A DNA stretch of 64,000 nt from an uncultured Faecalibacterium sp. (GCA_934561555.1 CAKTGQ010000013.1:1-64000), one strand, 5' to 3'. Positions 49,227 to 58,553 are shown, counted from the first letter of the stretch. Notes: generated by a model from the sequence alone, not told the origin. Numbers and translations: made by a program.

Positions 49227-50108
49227 TCAGGCCTTCTCGATGGTAATGCTCCACTCGCTGGTCATGGCTTCGTCCGGCTCCAGCACCTCGTGCTTGCCTT
49301 CCTCGTTCACGCTGTTTGCCCAGCCGTTCCAAGGCTCCATGCAGACAAAGCTCTCGGCATCCTGCTGCCACAGCACGCCGTTTTCAAAGGTCTCGTCGGC
49401 ATCCACGGTCACCTTGTGGCCGTTGCCCTTGTCGGTAAAGGTCATGGGGAACTGCACACCGGTCAGCAGACGGACAGAGTTGTCTGCACCCTCCTTGCGG
49501 GTGAGGGTGATCTTTTCCGGGGCGGCGGGCTGCTCGCCCTTGGCGTTTTCGGAGCAGGTAGCGCACTTGATGTCGAACTCCACGTTCTCCAGCTTGGAGG
49601 CGGTAAAGTAGGGATGGTAGCCAAAGCTAAAGGGCATATCGGTGTTGCCCTCGTTGATGACGGTCAGGCTGACCAGTGCCTTGTTGCCCTCCAGGTTATA
49701 GTTGACCAGCAGGGTAAAATCGAACGGGTAGAGGAACTTGGTCAGCGGGGTGGACTCCAGTGCCAGCGTCACGCCGTCCGGGCCAACGCTTTCCACTTCC
49801 CATGCGCACAGGTCGGCAAAGCCGTGGGTCTCCATGGGGTAGGCCTTGCCGTCAAAGATGTGCACGCCGTTATCCGGGTTGCCACAGCTGGGGAACAGCA
49901 CCGGCACGCCAAAACGGGGGCGGTTGCACTCCGAGAAATTGGGGCGGCGGGTCCAGACGAACTCCTCGCCGTCCAGCGTAAAGCTGGTGATCATACCGCC
50001 GCGCTCGGGGGTGATGGTGAGGGCGGTCTTTGCCTCGGGGTCGGTGATGACGTACTGCTCATAGCAGGCGCCGTTCTCGGTGATGTACCGGGTGGTGATC
50101 TGATTCAT
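49227..50108 (-). CDS. Aldose 1-epimerase (mutarotase) family protein
   Basis: This encodes 293 residues from the ATG at 50108 with AGGAGG upstream. It has the galactose-mutarotase-like beta-sandwich with Gly-Gly-Met-Ile-x-Ser-Phe near the start. A central His-Gly-Phe-Ala (catalytic His region), Gly-Tyr-His-Pro-Tyr-Phe, and a late Glu-Pro-Trp region are also present. It would interconvert sugar anomers in the cytoplasm. As the last gene of the uxaB-uxaA operon it may act on galacturonate or a related hexuronate; specificity is inferred. Confidence 0.9.
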   Translation of the reverse strand: MNQITTRYITENGACYEQYVITDPEAKTALTITPERGGMITSFTLDGEEFVWTRRPNFSECNRPRFGVPVLFPSCGNPDNGVHIFDGKAYPMETHGFADLCAWEVESVGPDGVTLALESTPLTKFLYPFDFTLLVNYNLEGNKALVSLTVINEGNTDMPFSFGYHPYFTASKLENVEFDIKCATCSENAKGEQPAAPEKITLTRKEGADNSVRLLTGVQFPMTFTDKGNGHKVTVDADETFENGVLWQQDAESFVCMEPWNGWANSVNEEGKHEVLEPDEAMTSEWSITIEKA

Positions 50109-50151
50109 AAGTAAAAGCCTCCTATTATTACCGCCGGGTCGCCCCGGCGGG

Positions 50152-50304
50152 TCATTTCTCTTGCTCGGTCTGCCGTGCATCCAGCTTTTTGAAGTAGTAA
50201 TCGATGCCGTAGCGGATAAAATACTTTATCAATCGTACTACACCATAAATGATAGCCGCATAAAGCAGCAGTGTCAACAGCAGCACTCCATTTGCGCCCA
50301 ACAT
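50152..50304 (-). CDS. Small membrane protein in the uxa operon
   Basis: This encodes 50 residues from the ATG at 50304 with AAGGAAG upstream; a longer frame to 50352 lacks a site. It has one transmembrane helix (about 5-27), then a basic, Tyr-rich amphipathic segment and a charged C-terminus. It sits between uxaA (74 bp upstream) and the mutarotase gene (43 bp downstream). No family is recognised. A role in holding or regulating a sugar-acid transporter is speculative. Confidence 0.6.
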   Translation of the reverse strand: MLGANGVLLLTLLLYAAIIYGVVRLIKYFIRYGIDYYFKKLDARQTEQEK

Positions 50305-50378
50305 TTCATACACTTCCTTTCTTTTATGCACAAAAAGGCCGCCGTACCGCATTTTGCCGTACAGCAGCCCTTTTTCAG

Positions 50379-51869
50379 TTACAGAACCACGCCGTCCTTG
50401 AAGATGGAGATCTCGCGGAAGCCGTGCTTTTCCGCCTTGGTCTGCTCGCCGCTTGCCACGCGGATGACCAGATCCAGCAGATCCTTTGCAGCCTCGTCGA
50501 TGGTCTTCTCACCGTCGGCGATGACACCGGTGTTGAAATCGATCCAGCCGCCCTTCTTCTCTGCCAGCGGGGTGTTGGTGGAGATCTTCAGGGTGGGAGC
50601 CGGAGCGGAGAACGGGGTGCCGCGGCCGGTAGAGAACAGGATCAGGTGTGCGCCTGCTGCCGTCATGGCGGTGGCAGACACCAGATCGTTGCCGGGGCCG
50701 TAGAGCATATTCAGACCCTTGGTCACCACGGGGTCGCCGTAGCCGATGACGTCCATGATGGGGGCGGTGCCGCCCTTCTGCACGCAGCCGCAGCTCTTAT
50801 CTTCCAGCGTGGTGATGCCGCCGGCCTTGTTGCCCGGAGAGGGGTTATCGTACACCACCTCGTTGTGGCTGATGAAGTAATCCTTGAAGCCGTTGATCAT
50901 GTGCTCGGCCTTGACGAACACTTCCTTGTTGATGCAGCGGTCCATCAGGAAGCCCTCTGCACCGAACATCTCGGGCACCTCGGTCAGCACGGTAGAGCCG
51001 CCGCGCTGGCCCATCATGTCGGAGAAGCGGCCGATGGTGGGGTTGGCGGTAATGCCGGACAGGCCGTCCGAGCCGCCGCACTTCATGCCCACCACCAGCT
51101 CAGACACGGGGATGGGCTCGCGCTTGAACTGCCCGGCGTAGGCTGCCAGCTCCTTCAGGATATCGCGGGCGGCGGCAAACTCGTCCTCCACGTCCTGACA
51201 GGTCAGGAACTTGACGCGGTCGTGGTCGTACTCGCCCAGTTCCTCCACGAACTGATCGTGCTGCAGGTTTTCGCAGCCCAGATGCAGCACCAGAACGGCG
51301 GCGGCATTGGGGTGGCGCACCAGCGCAGCCAGCAGCTTGCGGGTCTGTGCGTGGTCGTGGCCGGTCTGGCTGCAGCCGAAGGGATGGGTGAAGGTGTACA
51401 GACCCTCGATGGAGCCGGTGACCAGATCCTGATTGTCGGCCACCATCTTCTTGGCGATATCGTTCACGCAGCCCACGGTGGGGATGATCCAGATCTCGTT
51501 GCGGATGGCGGCGCGACCGTCCTTGCGGCGGAAGCCCATAAAGGTCTCCGGCTCAACCTTAGGCAGCGGAGCCAGATCCGGGGCGGGGTTATAGCTGTAC
51601 TCCACCTCGCCGGACAGGTTGGTGTGCACGTTGTGGGTGTGCATCCAGGTGCCGGGGGCGGCGTCTGCGGTGGCGTGACCGATGGGGAAACCGTACTTGA
51701 TGACGTTCTCGCCGTTTTTAATGGGCTTGACTGCCATCTTGTGACCCTGCGGGATATCCTCCAGTGCGGTGACGGCAAGGCCGTCCACCTCCACCAGCGT
51801 GCCCTTGGCAATGGGGTGCAGGGCAACGACCACATTGTCGATGGGGCTGATATGAATTGCCTGCGGCAT
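50379..51869 (-). CDS. uxaA: Altronate dehydratase
   Basis: This encodes 496 residues from the ATG at 51869 with AAGGAG 7 nt upstream. UxaA has an N-terminal SAF domain (about 1-100; His-Thr-His-Asn-Val-His-Thr-Asn) and a large catalytic domain with conserved Cys and Glu (Thr-His-Pro-Phe-Gly-Cys-Ser-Gln, Cys-Gly-Gly-Ser-Asp, Cys-Gly-Cys). It turns altronate into 2-keto-3-deoxygluconate. The next enzymes (KdgK, KdgA) are not in this window. It follows uxaB by 84 bp with a hairpin between them. Confidence 0.95.
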   Translation of the reverse strand: MPQAIHISPIDNVVVALHPIAKGTLVEVDGLAVTALEDIPQGHKMAVKPIKNGENVIKYGFPIGHATADAAPGTWMHTHNVHTNLSGEVEYSYNPAPDLAPLPKVEPETFMGFRRKDGRAAIRNEIWIIPTVGCVNDIAKKMVADNQDLVTGSIEGLYTFTHPFGCSQTGHDHAQTRKLLAALVRHPNAAAVLVLHLGCENLQHDQFVEELGEYDHDRVKFLTCQDVEDEFAAARDILKELAAYAGQFKREPIPVSELVVGMKCGGSDGLSGITANPTIGRFSDMMGQRGGSTVLTEVPEMFGAEGFLMDRCINKEVFVKAEHMINGFKDYFISHNEVVYDNPSPGNKAGGITTLEDKSCGCVQKGGTAPIMDVIGYGDPVVTKGLNMLYGPGNDLVSATAMTAAGAHLILFSTGRGTPFSAPAPTLKISTNTPLAEKKGGWIDFNTGVIADGEKTIDEAAKDLLDLVIRVASGEQTKAEKHGFREISIFKDGVVL

Positions 51870-51893
51870 AGTTGTTCTCCTTATCGTATCGCA

Positions 51894-51927
51894 CAAAAGG
51901 GCTGCTGCCCAAAGCAGCAGCCCTTTG
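51894..51927 (-). terminator. Intercistronic hairpin between uxaB and uxaA
   Basis: A CAAAGGGCTGCTGC/GCAGCAGCCCTTTG-type stem lies between the two genes. With a weak T tract on the minus strand (TGCG follows), it may attenuate or stabilise rather than end transcription. Confidence 0.65.
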
Positions 51928-51953
51928 TTGTGCGGGTAGGTTGATTTTTCAGC

Positions 51954-53474
51954 TTACAGGCAGCTCTTGTAAGCAGCCTCGGCACCCTGAGCGCGGATCA
52001 TTTCCAGATCTGCCAGCACAGCGGCTTCCAGACCCTCGATCTTGGTCAGATCCTGATCCCACATCTGGGTGTTGGTCAGCACAGCGTGCACCAGCTGAGC
52101 AGCGGTGTCGTCCTTGTGTGCGTAGTAGAAGTCCAGAGCCCATGCGTCGTCCTGGATCTTGTAGGTGTTGCCTGCGGGGCGCTTGCAGATCAGGCCGTCA
52201 GCGGTGCGCTCCTGAATATCGTTGGAGTAGAAAGCGATGTAAGCAGCCAGAGACATGGTCAGGCACTTGGGCAGCTGCTTCTGCTCCTCGATGTAAGCCA
52301 GGAAGGAGGGCATATTGCGGGCCTTCCACTTGGAGGTGGAGTTCAGGGAGATGCTCATCAGCTCGTGGTTGACGAAGGGGTTGTTGAAGCGGTCCTCAAC
52401 AGCAGAGGCAAAGTCCTCCAGATCCTTCTTGTCCAGCGGCAGGGTGGGAATGATCTCCTCGTGCAGCATCTTGTTCATAAAGCCGCGCACGGTATCGTTG
52501 TGCATGCAGTCGCGGACGATATCAAAGCCTGCCAGATAAGCGCCCAGCACAAAGCCGGTGTGTGCACCGTTCAGGATGCGGACCTTGCGCTTCTTGTAGG
52601 GGGTAACGTCGGGCACGACCATGACGTTGACGCCGGCCTTCTTGAACGGCAGCTTGTCCTCCAGACCTGCGGGGCCCTCGATGACCCAGACGCCGAACAC
52701 TTCGCCCACGTCCAGAACGGTATCGTGGTAGCCGTTGGCCTCTTCCAGAGCAGCCAGTTCCTGCGGGTCACGGATGCGGCCCGGAACGATGCGGTCCACC
52801 AGAGTGGAGCAGAAGGTGTTGGCAGTGTTCATCCAGTCGATGAAGGCGGGCTCCAGATCCCAATCCTTAGCATAGTTGTTGCAGCACTTCTGCAGCTCCT
52901 TGCCGTTGTTGTCGATCAGCTCGCAGCTCAGGATGACCAGACCCTTATCGGCAGCGCCGTTGAAAGCCTTGTAGCGCTCGAACAGCACGCGGGTCAGCTT
53001 TGCGGGGAAGCTGTTGGGAGGAACCTGATCGAACTGGCTGTCGCCCTTGGTGTAGGCAATGCCGGCCTCGGTGGTGTTGGATACAACAGTCTCCAGATCC
53101 TCAGAGCGAGCCAGAGCCAGAACCTCGTCCCACTTGCCGTCAACATAGGGGCACACACAGTCGGACACGCAGGAGATCACCCGCTTTGCGTCCACCTTCT
53201 GGCCCTTCTCGCTGCCGCGCAGGTACAGGGTGTACAGACCCTCCTGCTCGTTGATCCAGTCTGCCATCTGGGGGAAGTTGCCGATGGGCTGCACCAGCTT
53301 GACCTTGCCGTTGTAGCCGGCCTTCTCGTTTGCGACATCATAGAAATAGTCCACGAATGCACGCAGGAAGTTGCCCTCGCCGAACTGCATCACCTTAACG
53401 GGAGCATCCTTCAGGATGTAGCCGTTGTAGCCAGTGCCTTCCAGAACCTTGTAGTTCAAAGTTTCCATCTTCAT
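51954..53474 (-). CDS. uxaB: Tagaturonate reductase
   Basis: This encodes 506 residues of the polyol/mannitol dehydrogenase family. The N-terminal Rossmann segment reads Phe-Gly-Glu-Gly-Asn-Phe-Leu-Arg-Ala-Phe, and the catalytic Lys lies in the Lys-x-Arg-Ile-Leu-Asn-Gly-x-His segment. It reduces tagaturonate to altronate with NADH. AAGGAG lies 4 nt from the first ATG and 10 nt from a second at codon 3, so either could be used. It is the first gene of the operon divergent from uxaC. Confidence 0.95.
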   Translation of the reverse strand: MKMETLNYKVLEGTGYNGYILKDAPVKVMQFGEGNFLRAFVDYFYDVANEKAGYNGKVKLVQPIGNFPQMADWINEQEGLYTLYLRGSEKGQKVDAKRVISCVSDCVCPYVDGKWDEVLALARSEDLETVVSNTTEAGIAYTKGDSQFDQVPPNSFPAKLTRVLFERYKAFNGAADKGLVILSCELIDNNGKELQKCCNNYAKDWDLEPAFIDWMNTANTFCSTLVDRIVPGRIRDPQELAALEEANGYHDTVLDVGEVFGVWVIEGPAGLEDKLPFKKAGVNVMVVPDVTPYKKRKVRILNGAHTGFVLGAYLAGFDIVRDCMHNDTVRGFMNKMLHEEIIPTLPLDKKDLEDFASAVEDRFNNPFVNHELMSISLNSTSKWKARNMPSFLAYIEEQKQLPKCLTMSLAAYIAFYSNDIQERTADGLICKRPAGNTYKIQDDAWALDFYYAHKDDTAAQLVHAVLTNTQMWDQDLTKIEGLEAAVLADLEMIRAQGAEAAYKSCL

Positions 53475-53538
53475 TGATCTCCTTTATAAACTTGCTTTGC
53501 ATGACAGGCTCTCGTTTCCCCTGCCATCTTCTGCTCCT

Positions 53539-53568
53539 ATTTTATGCTGTTGTATACAAAGAAGTCAA
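53539..53568 (-). promoter_or_regulatory. uxaB promoter with TTGTATACAA operator
   Basis: On the minus strand TTGACT (53563-53568) and TAAAAT (53539-53544) are 18 bp apart. The perfect dyad TTGTATACAA at 53550-53559 lies in the spacer. This GTATAC-centred dyad is typical of GntR-family hexuronate regulators (ExuR/UxuR type); no regulator gene is in the window. Confidence 0.7.
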
Positions 53569-53663
53569 GTGTTTTGTGCAATGTTTTTAGTCCAAAAATG
53601 GCTATTTAGCGCATTTCCAGCGGTTTGTACAATTCCGAGGGTGAAATTTTGGCAGTTTTTCAG

Positions 53664-53692
53664 TTGTATACATCGGCGTTTTCCGGTATACT
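53664..53692 (+). promoter_or_regulatory. uxaC promoter with second GTATAC operator
   Basis: TTGTAT (53664-53669) and TATACT (53687-53692) are 17 bp apart. The -35 box is part of the dyad TTGTATACAT (53664-53673), so a bound regulator would cover it. Confidence 0.7.
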
Positions 53693-53790
53693 AAGGATAA
53701 GGCAGCCTGCCCGTCTAAAGCAGGTGCAATTTCATGCCCGTTTTTGTCTAAATTTTAACAAATTCATCAGAGAAAAGGAGTTAAAATCCC

Positions 53791-55224
53791 ATGAAAGCAT
53801 TTATGGATAAGGACTTCATGCTCCAGTCTGCTACCGCACAGCATCTGTATCACGACTATGCAGCTGCTATGCCCATCTGCGACTATCACTGCCACATCCC
53901 TCCCCGCGAGATCTACGAGAACCGCCGCTTTGAGAACATCACTCAGGTGTGGCTGGGCGGCCGCAACCCGGACGGCAGCTACTTCGGCGACCACTATAAG
54001 TGGCGCGTGATGCGTTCCAACGGCGTGCCCGAGGAGTACATCACCGGCGATAAGCCCGACCGCGAGCGCTTCCAGAAGTTTGCCGAGGCTCTGCCCATGG
54101 CCATCGGCAACCCCATGTACCACTGGACCAACCTGGAGCTGCACGTTTTCTTCGGCTACGACGGCGTGCTGAACGGCGACACCGCTGAGGAAGTGTGGAA
54201 CCTGTGCAACGACAAGCTGCAGCACGATCCCAAGCTGACCGTCCGCGGCCTGATCGAGCAGAGCAACGTGGCCTTCATCGGCACCACCGATGATCCCATC
54301 GATGACCTGTACTGGCACAAGAAGATCAAGGAAGATCCCACCATCAAGTTCACCGTGGCTCCTTCCTTCCGTCCCGATAAGGCTATCAACATCAACAAGC
54401 CCGGCTTTGCTGAGTACATGGCAAAGCTGGCCGCCGTTGTGGGCAAGGAAAAGCTGGCCTGCATCGACTGCGTGACCGATGCCCTGACCAAGCGCATCGA
54501 GTTCTTTGCCGAGATGGGCTGCCGCGCTTCCGACCACGGTCTGGACTACGTTCCCTACCGTGAGGCCACCAAGGACGAGGTGAACGCCATCTACCAGAAG
54601 GTGATGAACGGCGAGAGCTGCACCGTGGAAGAGGCCGAGAAGTACCAGACCTACATCCTGATCCATCTGGGCAAGCAGTACCATCGTCTGGGCATTGCCA
54701 TGCAGATCCACTACAACTGCCTGCGCGGCGTGAACCGCAAGATGAACAGCCTGCTGGGCCCCGACACCGGCTTTGACATGATCAATACTGCCACCTGCGG
54801 CGGCGAGATCGCACAGCTGCTCAGCGCCCTGAACAACACCGACGAGTGCCCCAAGACCATCATTTACAGCCTGAACCCCGCCGACGACGCACAGATCGGC
54901 ACCATTCTGGGCTGCTTCCAGAACAGCGAGGTGCCGGGCAAGATCCAGCACGGCTCCGCATGGTGGTTCAACGACCACAAGATCGGCATGGAGGATCAGA
55001 TGATCCGTCTGGCAAGCCTTGGCCTGCTGGGCAACTTTGTGGGTATGCTGACCGACAGCCGCAGCTTCCTGAGCTACACCCGTCACGATTACTTCCGCCG
55101 CATCCTGTGCAACATCATCGGCCAGTGGGTCGAGGACGGCGAGTATCCCAACGACGAGAAGGCTCTGGAGAAGATCGTCAAGGGCATCTGCTTCGACAAC
55201 GCAAAGCGCTACTTCGCTCTGTAA
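53791..55224 (+). CDS. uxaC: Uronate isomerase
   Basis: This encodes 477 residues of the metal-dependent amidohydrolase superfamily, UxaC branch. Cys-Asp-Tyr-His-Cys-His-Ile near residue 30 holds the His-x-His metal ligands, and later His and Asp ligands follow (Gly-Cys-Arg-Ala-Ser-Asp-His region). It converts galacturonate to tagaturonate or glucuronate to fructuronate. Since uxaB and uxaA are divergent neighbours, galacturonate from pectin is the likely source. AAGGAG precedes the start. Confidence 0.96.
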   Translation: MKAFMDKDFMLQSATAQHLYHDYAAAMPICDYHCHIPPREIYENRRFENITQVWLGGRNPDGSYFGDHYKWRVMRSNGVPEEYITGDKPDRERFQKFAEALPMAIGNPMYHWTNLELHVFFGYDGVLNGDTAEEVWNLCNDKLQHDPKLTVRGLIEQSNVAFIGTTDDPIDDLYWHKKIKEDPTIKFTVAPSFRPDKAININKPGFAEYMAKLAAVVGKEKLACIDCVTDALTKRIEFFAEMGCRASDHGLDYVPYREATKDEVNAIYQKVMNGESCTVEEAEKYQTYILIHLGKQYHRLGIAMQIHYNCLRGVNRKMNSLLGPDTGFDMINTATCGGEIAQLLSALNNTDECPKTIIYSLNPADDAQIGTILGCFQNSEVPGKIQHGSAWWFNDHKIGMEDQMIRLASLGLLGNFVGMLTDSRSFLSYTRHDYFRRILCNIIGQWVEDGEYPNDEKALEKIVKGICFDNAKRYFAL

Positions 55225-55259
55225 GTCTTCCCCAAAGCTTTACCGGATAGTATAATAAG

Positions 55260-55297
55260 AATGCCGCCCATGGAACACAAGTTCCGTGGGCGGCATT
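55260..55297. terminator. Bidirectional terminator after uxaC
   Basis: A 17-bp stem (one mismatch) with arms AATGCCGCCCATGGAAC and GTTCCGTGGGCGGCATT lies between the convergent uxaC and LysR genes. Confidence 0.85.
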
Positions 55298-55312
55298 TTC
55301 TGTATGTGCGGG

Positions 55313-56194
55313 TCAGCCTGCCAGCCCAAGCTCCTGCAAAAGCAGCCGGAGGGCGGGGGAGATGTTTTCGCGGTTCCAGAGAGCCAGCGCAGGCACAGTG
55401 TCGTTTTCCAAGGGGACAAAGGCAAGATTCTGGTTGGCGGGCAGCTGAGCAATGACCGGTTTGGCCAGCAGGGCATAGCCGCCATCAAAAGAAATTTGCA
55501 AAACCAAAGCTTCCATACTGTCGGCAAAGCGTGTTGTGCGAGTGTCGATGCCCTGCCTCTCCAGTTTGGCGGAAAGCTGGCCCCACAGCTCCCGATCCAG
55601 CCGCAGCACAGAATAGGTCTCGTCAGACAGCTGTTCGTGCTTCAGGGAAACATAGCTGGCCAGACGGCTCTGGCGGTTGAGCACGACATACTGCTGCAGC
55701 TGCGCCACGACTACGCTGGCGAGACTGGTGCCAGCGGGCAGAGGCATGATCTCCAGCACAAGAGCGAAATCCAACTCTTTCTGCTGCACCTGCTTTTGCA
55801 GCTTTGGATAACCGCCAAAGTGGAACCGCAGCGGGATGTGCGGTGAATGCTCTTTGAATTGCAGCAGCTTTTCCATCAACGGCAGACGTTCCATGCCGCT
55901 CATTACGCCAATCTCGATAGGCGGATAAAAATCCGGCTTGGCGGCACGGGTGCGGGCTGCGGCCTGCTCGGTCAGGTCCAGAATGCGGACGGCGTAGTCG
56001 TAAAGCACCTGCCCAGCGGCGGTAAGGTGCACCGCATGGTGGGCGCGGACAAAAAGCGGAACCTGAAATTCTTCTTCTAACAGTTTGATCTGCTGGCTGA
56101 CCGCCGTCTGAGAAACATAGTACAGCTGAGCGGCCTTGGAAAAACTGGAATTTTGTGTGATGGCGACAAAATATCGAAGCTGCTGCAGGGTCAT
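55313..56194 (-). CDS. LysR-family regulator of the flavoprotein gene
   Basis: This encodes 293 residues. The N-terminal helix-turn-helix reads Leu-Arg-Tyr-Phe-Val-Ala-Ile-Thr-Gln-Asn-Ser-Ser-Phe-Ser-Lys-Ala-Ala, the classic LysR pattern. The effector-binding domain follows from about residue 90. It is divergent from the surface flavoprotein gene with a 179-bp gap holding a CTTCTAATTATAAGAAG dyad, so it most likely controls that gene. The effector may be the reductase substrate. Confidence 0.92.
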   Translation of the reverse strand: MTLQQLRYFVAITQNSSFSKAAQLYYVSQTAVSQQIKLLEEEFQVPLFVRAHHAVHLTAAGQVLYDYAVRILDLTEQAAARTRAAKPDFYPPIEIGVMSGMERLPLMEKLLQFKEHSPHIPLRFHFGGYPKLQKQVQQKELDFALVLEIMPLPAGTSLASVVVAQLQQYVVLNRQSRLASYVSLKHEQLSDETYSVLRLDRELWGQLSAKLERQGIDTRTTRFADSMEALVLQISFDGGYALLAKPVIAQLPANQNLAFVPLENDTVPALALWNRENISPALRLLLQELGLAG

Positions 56195-56260
56195 GGAAGG
56201 CTCCTTTTTCTCTTTGAAAATGTTAAAAGAAAAACGTTAAAAAAGTGCGTATAACTTTTA

Positions 56261-56294
56261 CTTCTAATTATAAGAAGAAAACGATATTTTTCAA
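56261..56294 (-). promoter_or_regulatory. LysR promoter and dyad
   Basis: On the minus strand TTGAAA (56289-56294) and a perfect TATAAT (56267-56272) are 16 bp apart. A CTTCT...AGAAG dyad (56261-56277) covers the -10 box, a likely LysR binding site. Confidence 0.55.
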
Positions 56295-56373
56295 GTGCGA
56301 GATATTGTGATAAGATTAACGAGAAAGGGGCAGGAAAGCCCCGCACACGAAGAAAAAGAAAGGAACCTTCCAG

Positions 56374-58404
56374 ATGAAAAAGATCTCGCGCAAAAGCTTT
56401 CTGAAGCTGGCTTCGGCCGCCGCTATGAGCGGCATCACCGCTGGTGCACTGGCTGCCTGCAATGCAGCTTCCGGCAGCACGGCAGCATCCTCTGCAGCTG
56501 CCAAATACACCCCGGGCACCTACACCGCAACCGCCAAGGGCATGGGCGACATCACCATGACTGCCACCTTCAGTGAGACGGCCATCACCGACATCCAGCT
56601 GGATCTGTCCAACGAGACCGACTCCATCGGCCAGGCGGCCAAGGACGACCTGATCCAGCAGCTGATGGACGCTCAGAACAGCACCATTGACGGCGTGTCC
56701 GGCGCTACCGTGACCAGCGACGCCGTGAAGCAGTGCATGAACGACTGCATCACACAGGCCATGGGCGGCACCGCAGTGTCTGCCCCGGAAGCTTCTGCCG
56801 AGCAGGCTTCCAGCTGGCGCACCGCCCCGGAAGCCATCCCGGACAGCGAGATCACCAAGACCTACGATGTGGACGTTGCCATCATCGGTATGGGCTATGC
56901 CGGTCTGAGCTGCTACCGTGAGCTGGCCGAAGAGGGCAAGAACGTTCTGGTGCTGGAAGCCATGCCCCGCGAGAGCTGGTGGACGGTCGGCCACGATATC
57001 GGCCACATCAACTCGGATTATCTGCTGAGCCACGGTGTGCCCAAGGTGGACGAAGTGGAGTTTTTGAACAACTGGATGATGCAGGCCCACGGCAAGGCAA
57101 ACCCCGCACTGGTGATGAAGTTTGCCAAGAACAGCGGCAGCACTGTGGACTGGTGGCTGGACAAGATCAACCCGGACACGCTGGCCAAGACCCGCATCCA
57201 TTTCTGGCCGGATAACGAGTACACCGTGCACCAGCTGAACAACGGCATGCACTACTACACCGGCACGCTGGAATGGTGGGAGAACTCCTGGGAGAACCCC
57301 GCCAGCGGCGAGAAGAACAACAACACCGCCGGTCAGCTGGAGCTGAAGGACCTGAGCTGGGATAACTACAATTATGTGGAGGAGAACTTCTCTGACAATG
57401 CCACCGCTCTGTTTGGCACCAAGGGTGTGCAGCTGGTAATGGATGGCGCAAAGGTCACCGGCGTGATCGCACAGGACAGCGACGGCAATTACCTCAAGAT
57501 CAACGCTAAGAACGGCGTTGTGCTGGCAGGCGGCGGCTTTGGCGGCAACAAGGAAATGATGGACGATCTGCTGCCGAACATCAAGCGTCTGTTCACCAAG
57601 GATGAGGACTTCTTTGCTCCCTTTGGCCGCGACGGCTCCACCATCCAGATGGGTGTGTGGGCAGGTGGCCGTCTGGAGGGCGACATCTCCACCATGAACT
57701 TCGACTCTATGACCATGCCCGACTATCTGCCCGGCCCCCTGTGGGTGGATGAGAATGGCCAGCGCTTCCAGAACGAAGCCTTTGCCGGCCCGGAGATCAA
57801 CGGCTTCTTCATGGCACGTGCAAAGCGCGGCAACATTACCTCCATCTACGACAGCACCTATAACACCCAGATCCTGCGCGGCTTCCCCGGACATCAGGCA
57901 TTTAATTATTCTGACCCGGATGCCGTGGACGCTATGCTGGCCAAGTTCGAGGCCGCCAAGGCCGTCAGCCCCAACGCCACCGAGGACGGTTTCTACTGCG
58001 CCGATACGCTGGACGAGCTGGCCGATGCACTGGGCTTTGATGCCGACCAGAAGGCGGCTTTCCTGGCGACGGTGGAAGAATACAATACCGTCTGCCACAG
58101 CGGTGTGGATACCGACTTCGGCAAGGACCCCCGCTTCCTGAACGCGGTGGAGCAGGGCCCCTTCTACGCACACCTCACCACCCCGAGTCTGGGCTTTGCA
58201 CTGGTGACCACCGGCGGCTTTGTGACCACCAATGACCAGCAGGTGCTGAACGAGGATTATCAGCCCATCGAGGGCCTGTACGCTTCCGGCAACACCTGCG
58301 GTATGCGCTTCGGCCCCGAGTATATCACCCCGATCCCCGGTGCGAGCATTGGTATGTGCCTGACGCTGGGCCGTGAGCTGGGCAAGTATCTGGCCGCAAA
58401 GTAA
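56374..58404 (+). CDS. Surface FMN/FAD-dependent reductase (fumarate reductase-like)
   Basis: This encodes 676 residues. The N-terminus has a Tat-like Ser-Arg-Lys-Ser-Phe-Leu-Lys and a lipobox ending at Cys29, so the protein is anchored outside the membrane. An FMN-binding domain (about 44-130) includes Ser-Gly-Ala-Thr at 109-112, whose Thr is the usual site of covalent FMN. An FAD-binding fumarate reductase domain follows, with Gly-Met-Gly-Tyr-Ala-Gly at 172-177. Related proteins reduce fumarate, urocanate, cinnamates or similar acceptors in gut bacteria. The acceptor here cannot be read from sequence. Confidence 0.9.
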   Translation: MKKISRKSFLKLASAAAMSGITAGALAACNAASGSTAASSAAAKYTPGTYTATAKGMGDITMTATFSETAITDIQLDLSNETDSIGQAAKDDLIQQLMDAQNSTIDGVSGATVTSDAVKQCMNDCITQAMGGTAVSAPEASAEQASSWRTAPEAIPDSEITKTYDVDVAIIGMGYAGLSCYRELAEEGKNVLVLEAMPRESWWTVGHDIGHINSDYLLSHGVPKVDEVEFLNNWMMQAHGKANPALVMKFAKNSGSTVDWWLDKINPDTLAKTRIHFWPDNEYTVHQLNNGMHYYTGTLEWWENSWENPASGEKNNNTAGQLELKDLSWDNYNYVEENFSDNATALFGTKGVQLVMDGAKVTGVIAQDSDGNYLKINAKNGVVLAGGGFGGNKEMMDDLLPNIKRLFTKDEDFFAPFGRDGSTIQMGVWAGGRLEGDISTMNFDSMTMPDYLPGPLWVDENGQRFQNEAFAGPEINGFFMARAKRGNITSIYDSTYNTQILRGFPGHQAFNYSDPDAVDAMLAKFEAAKAVSPNATEDGFYCADTLDELADALGFDADQKAAFLATVEEYNTVCHSGVDTDFGKDPRFLNAVEQGPFYAHLTTPSLGFALVTTGGFVTTNDQQVLNEDYQPIEGLYASGNTCGMRFGPEYITPIPGASIGMCLTLGRELGKYLAAK

Positions 58405-58443
58405 GCCACGCTTGAACGAACACCTTACTTATATATAATATAG

Positions 58444-58481
58444 AAAATCAGCTGTTTCCCGAAATGGAGACAGCTGATTTT
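58444..58481 (+). terminator. Terminator of the surface reductase gene
   Basis: A perfect stem with arms AAAATCAGCTGT and ACAGCTGATTTT is followed by TTAG. Confidence 0.75.
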
Positions 58482-58488
58482 TAGCATA

Positions 58489-58527
58489 AAAGCGCCCCCA
58501 GAACGGTTTTCGTTCCGGGGGCGCTTT
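58489..58527 (-). terminator. Terminator of the flavoprotein remnant
   Basis: A perfect 17-bp stem with arms AAAGCGCCCCCAGAACG and CGTTCCGGGGGCGCTTT lies 27 bp past the stop of the minus-strand remnant at 58554. It supports the view that a full gene once ended here. Confidence 0.75.
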
Positions 58528-58553
58528 GTGGTATCAGGAATTGATTTCAGGGT

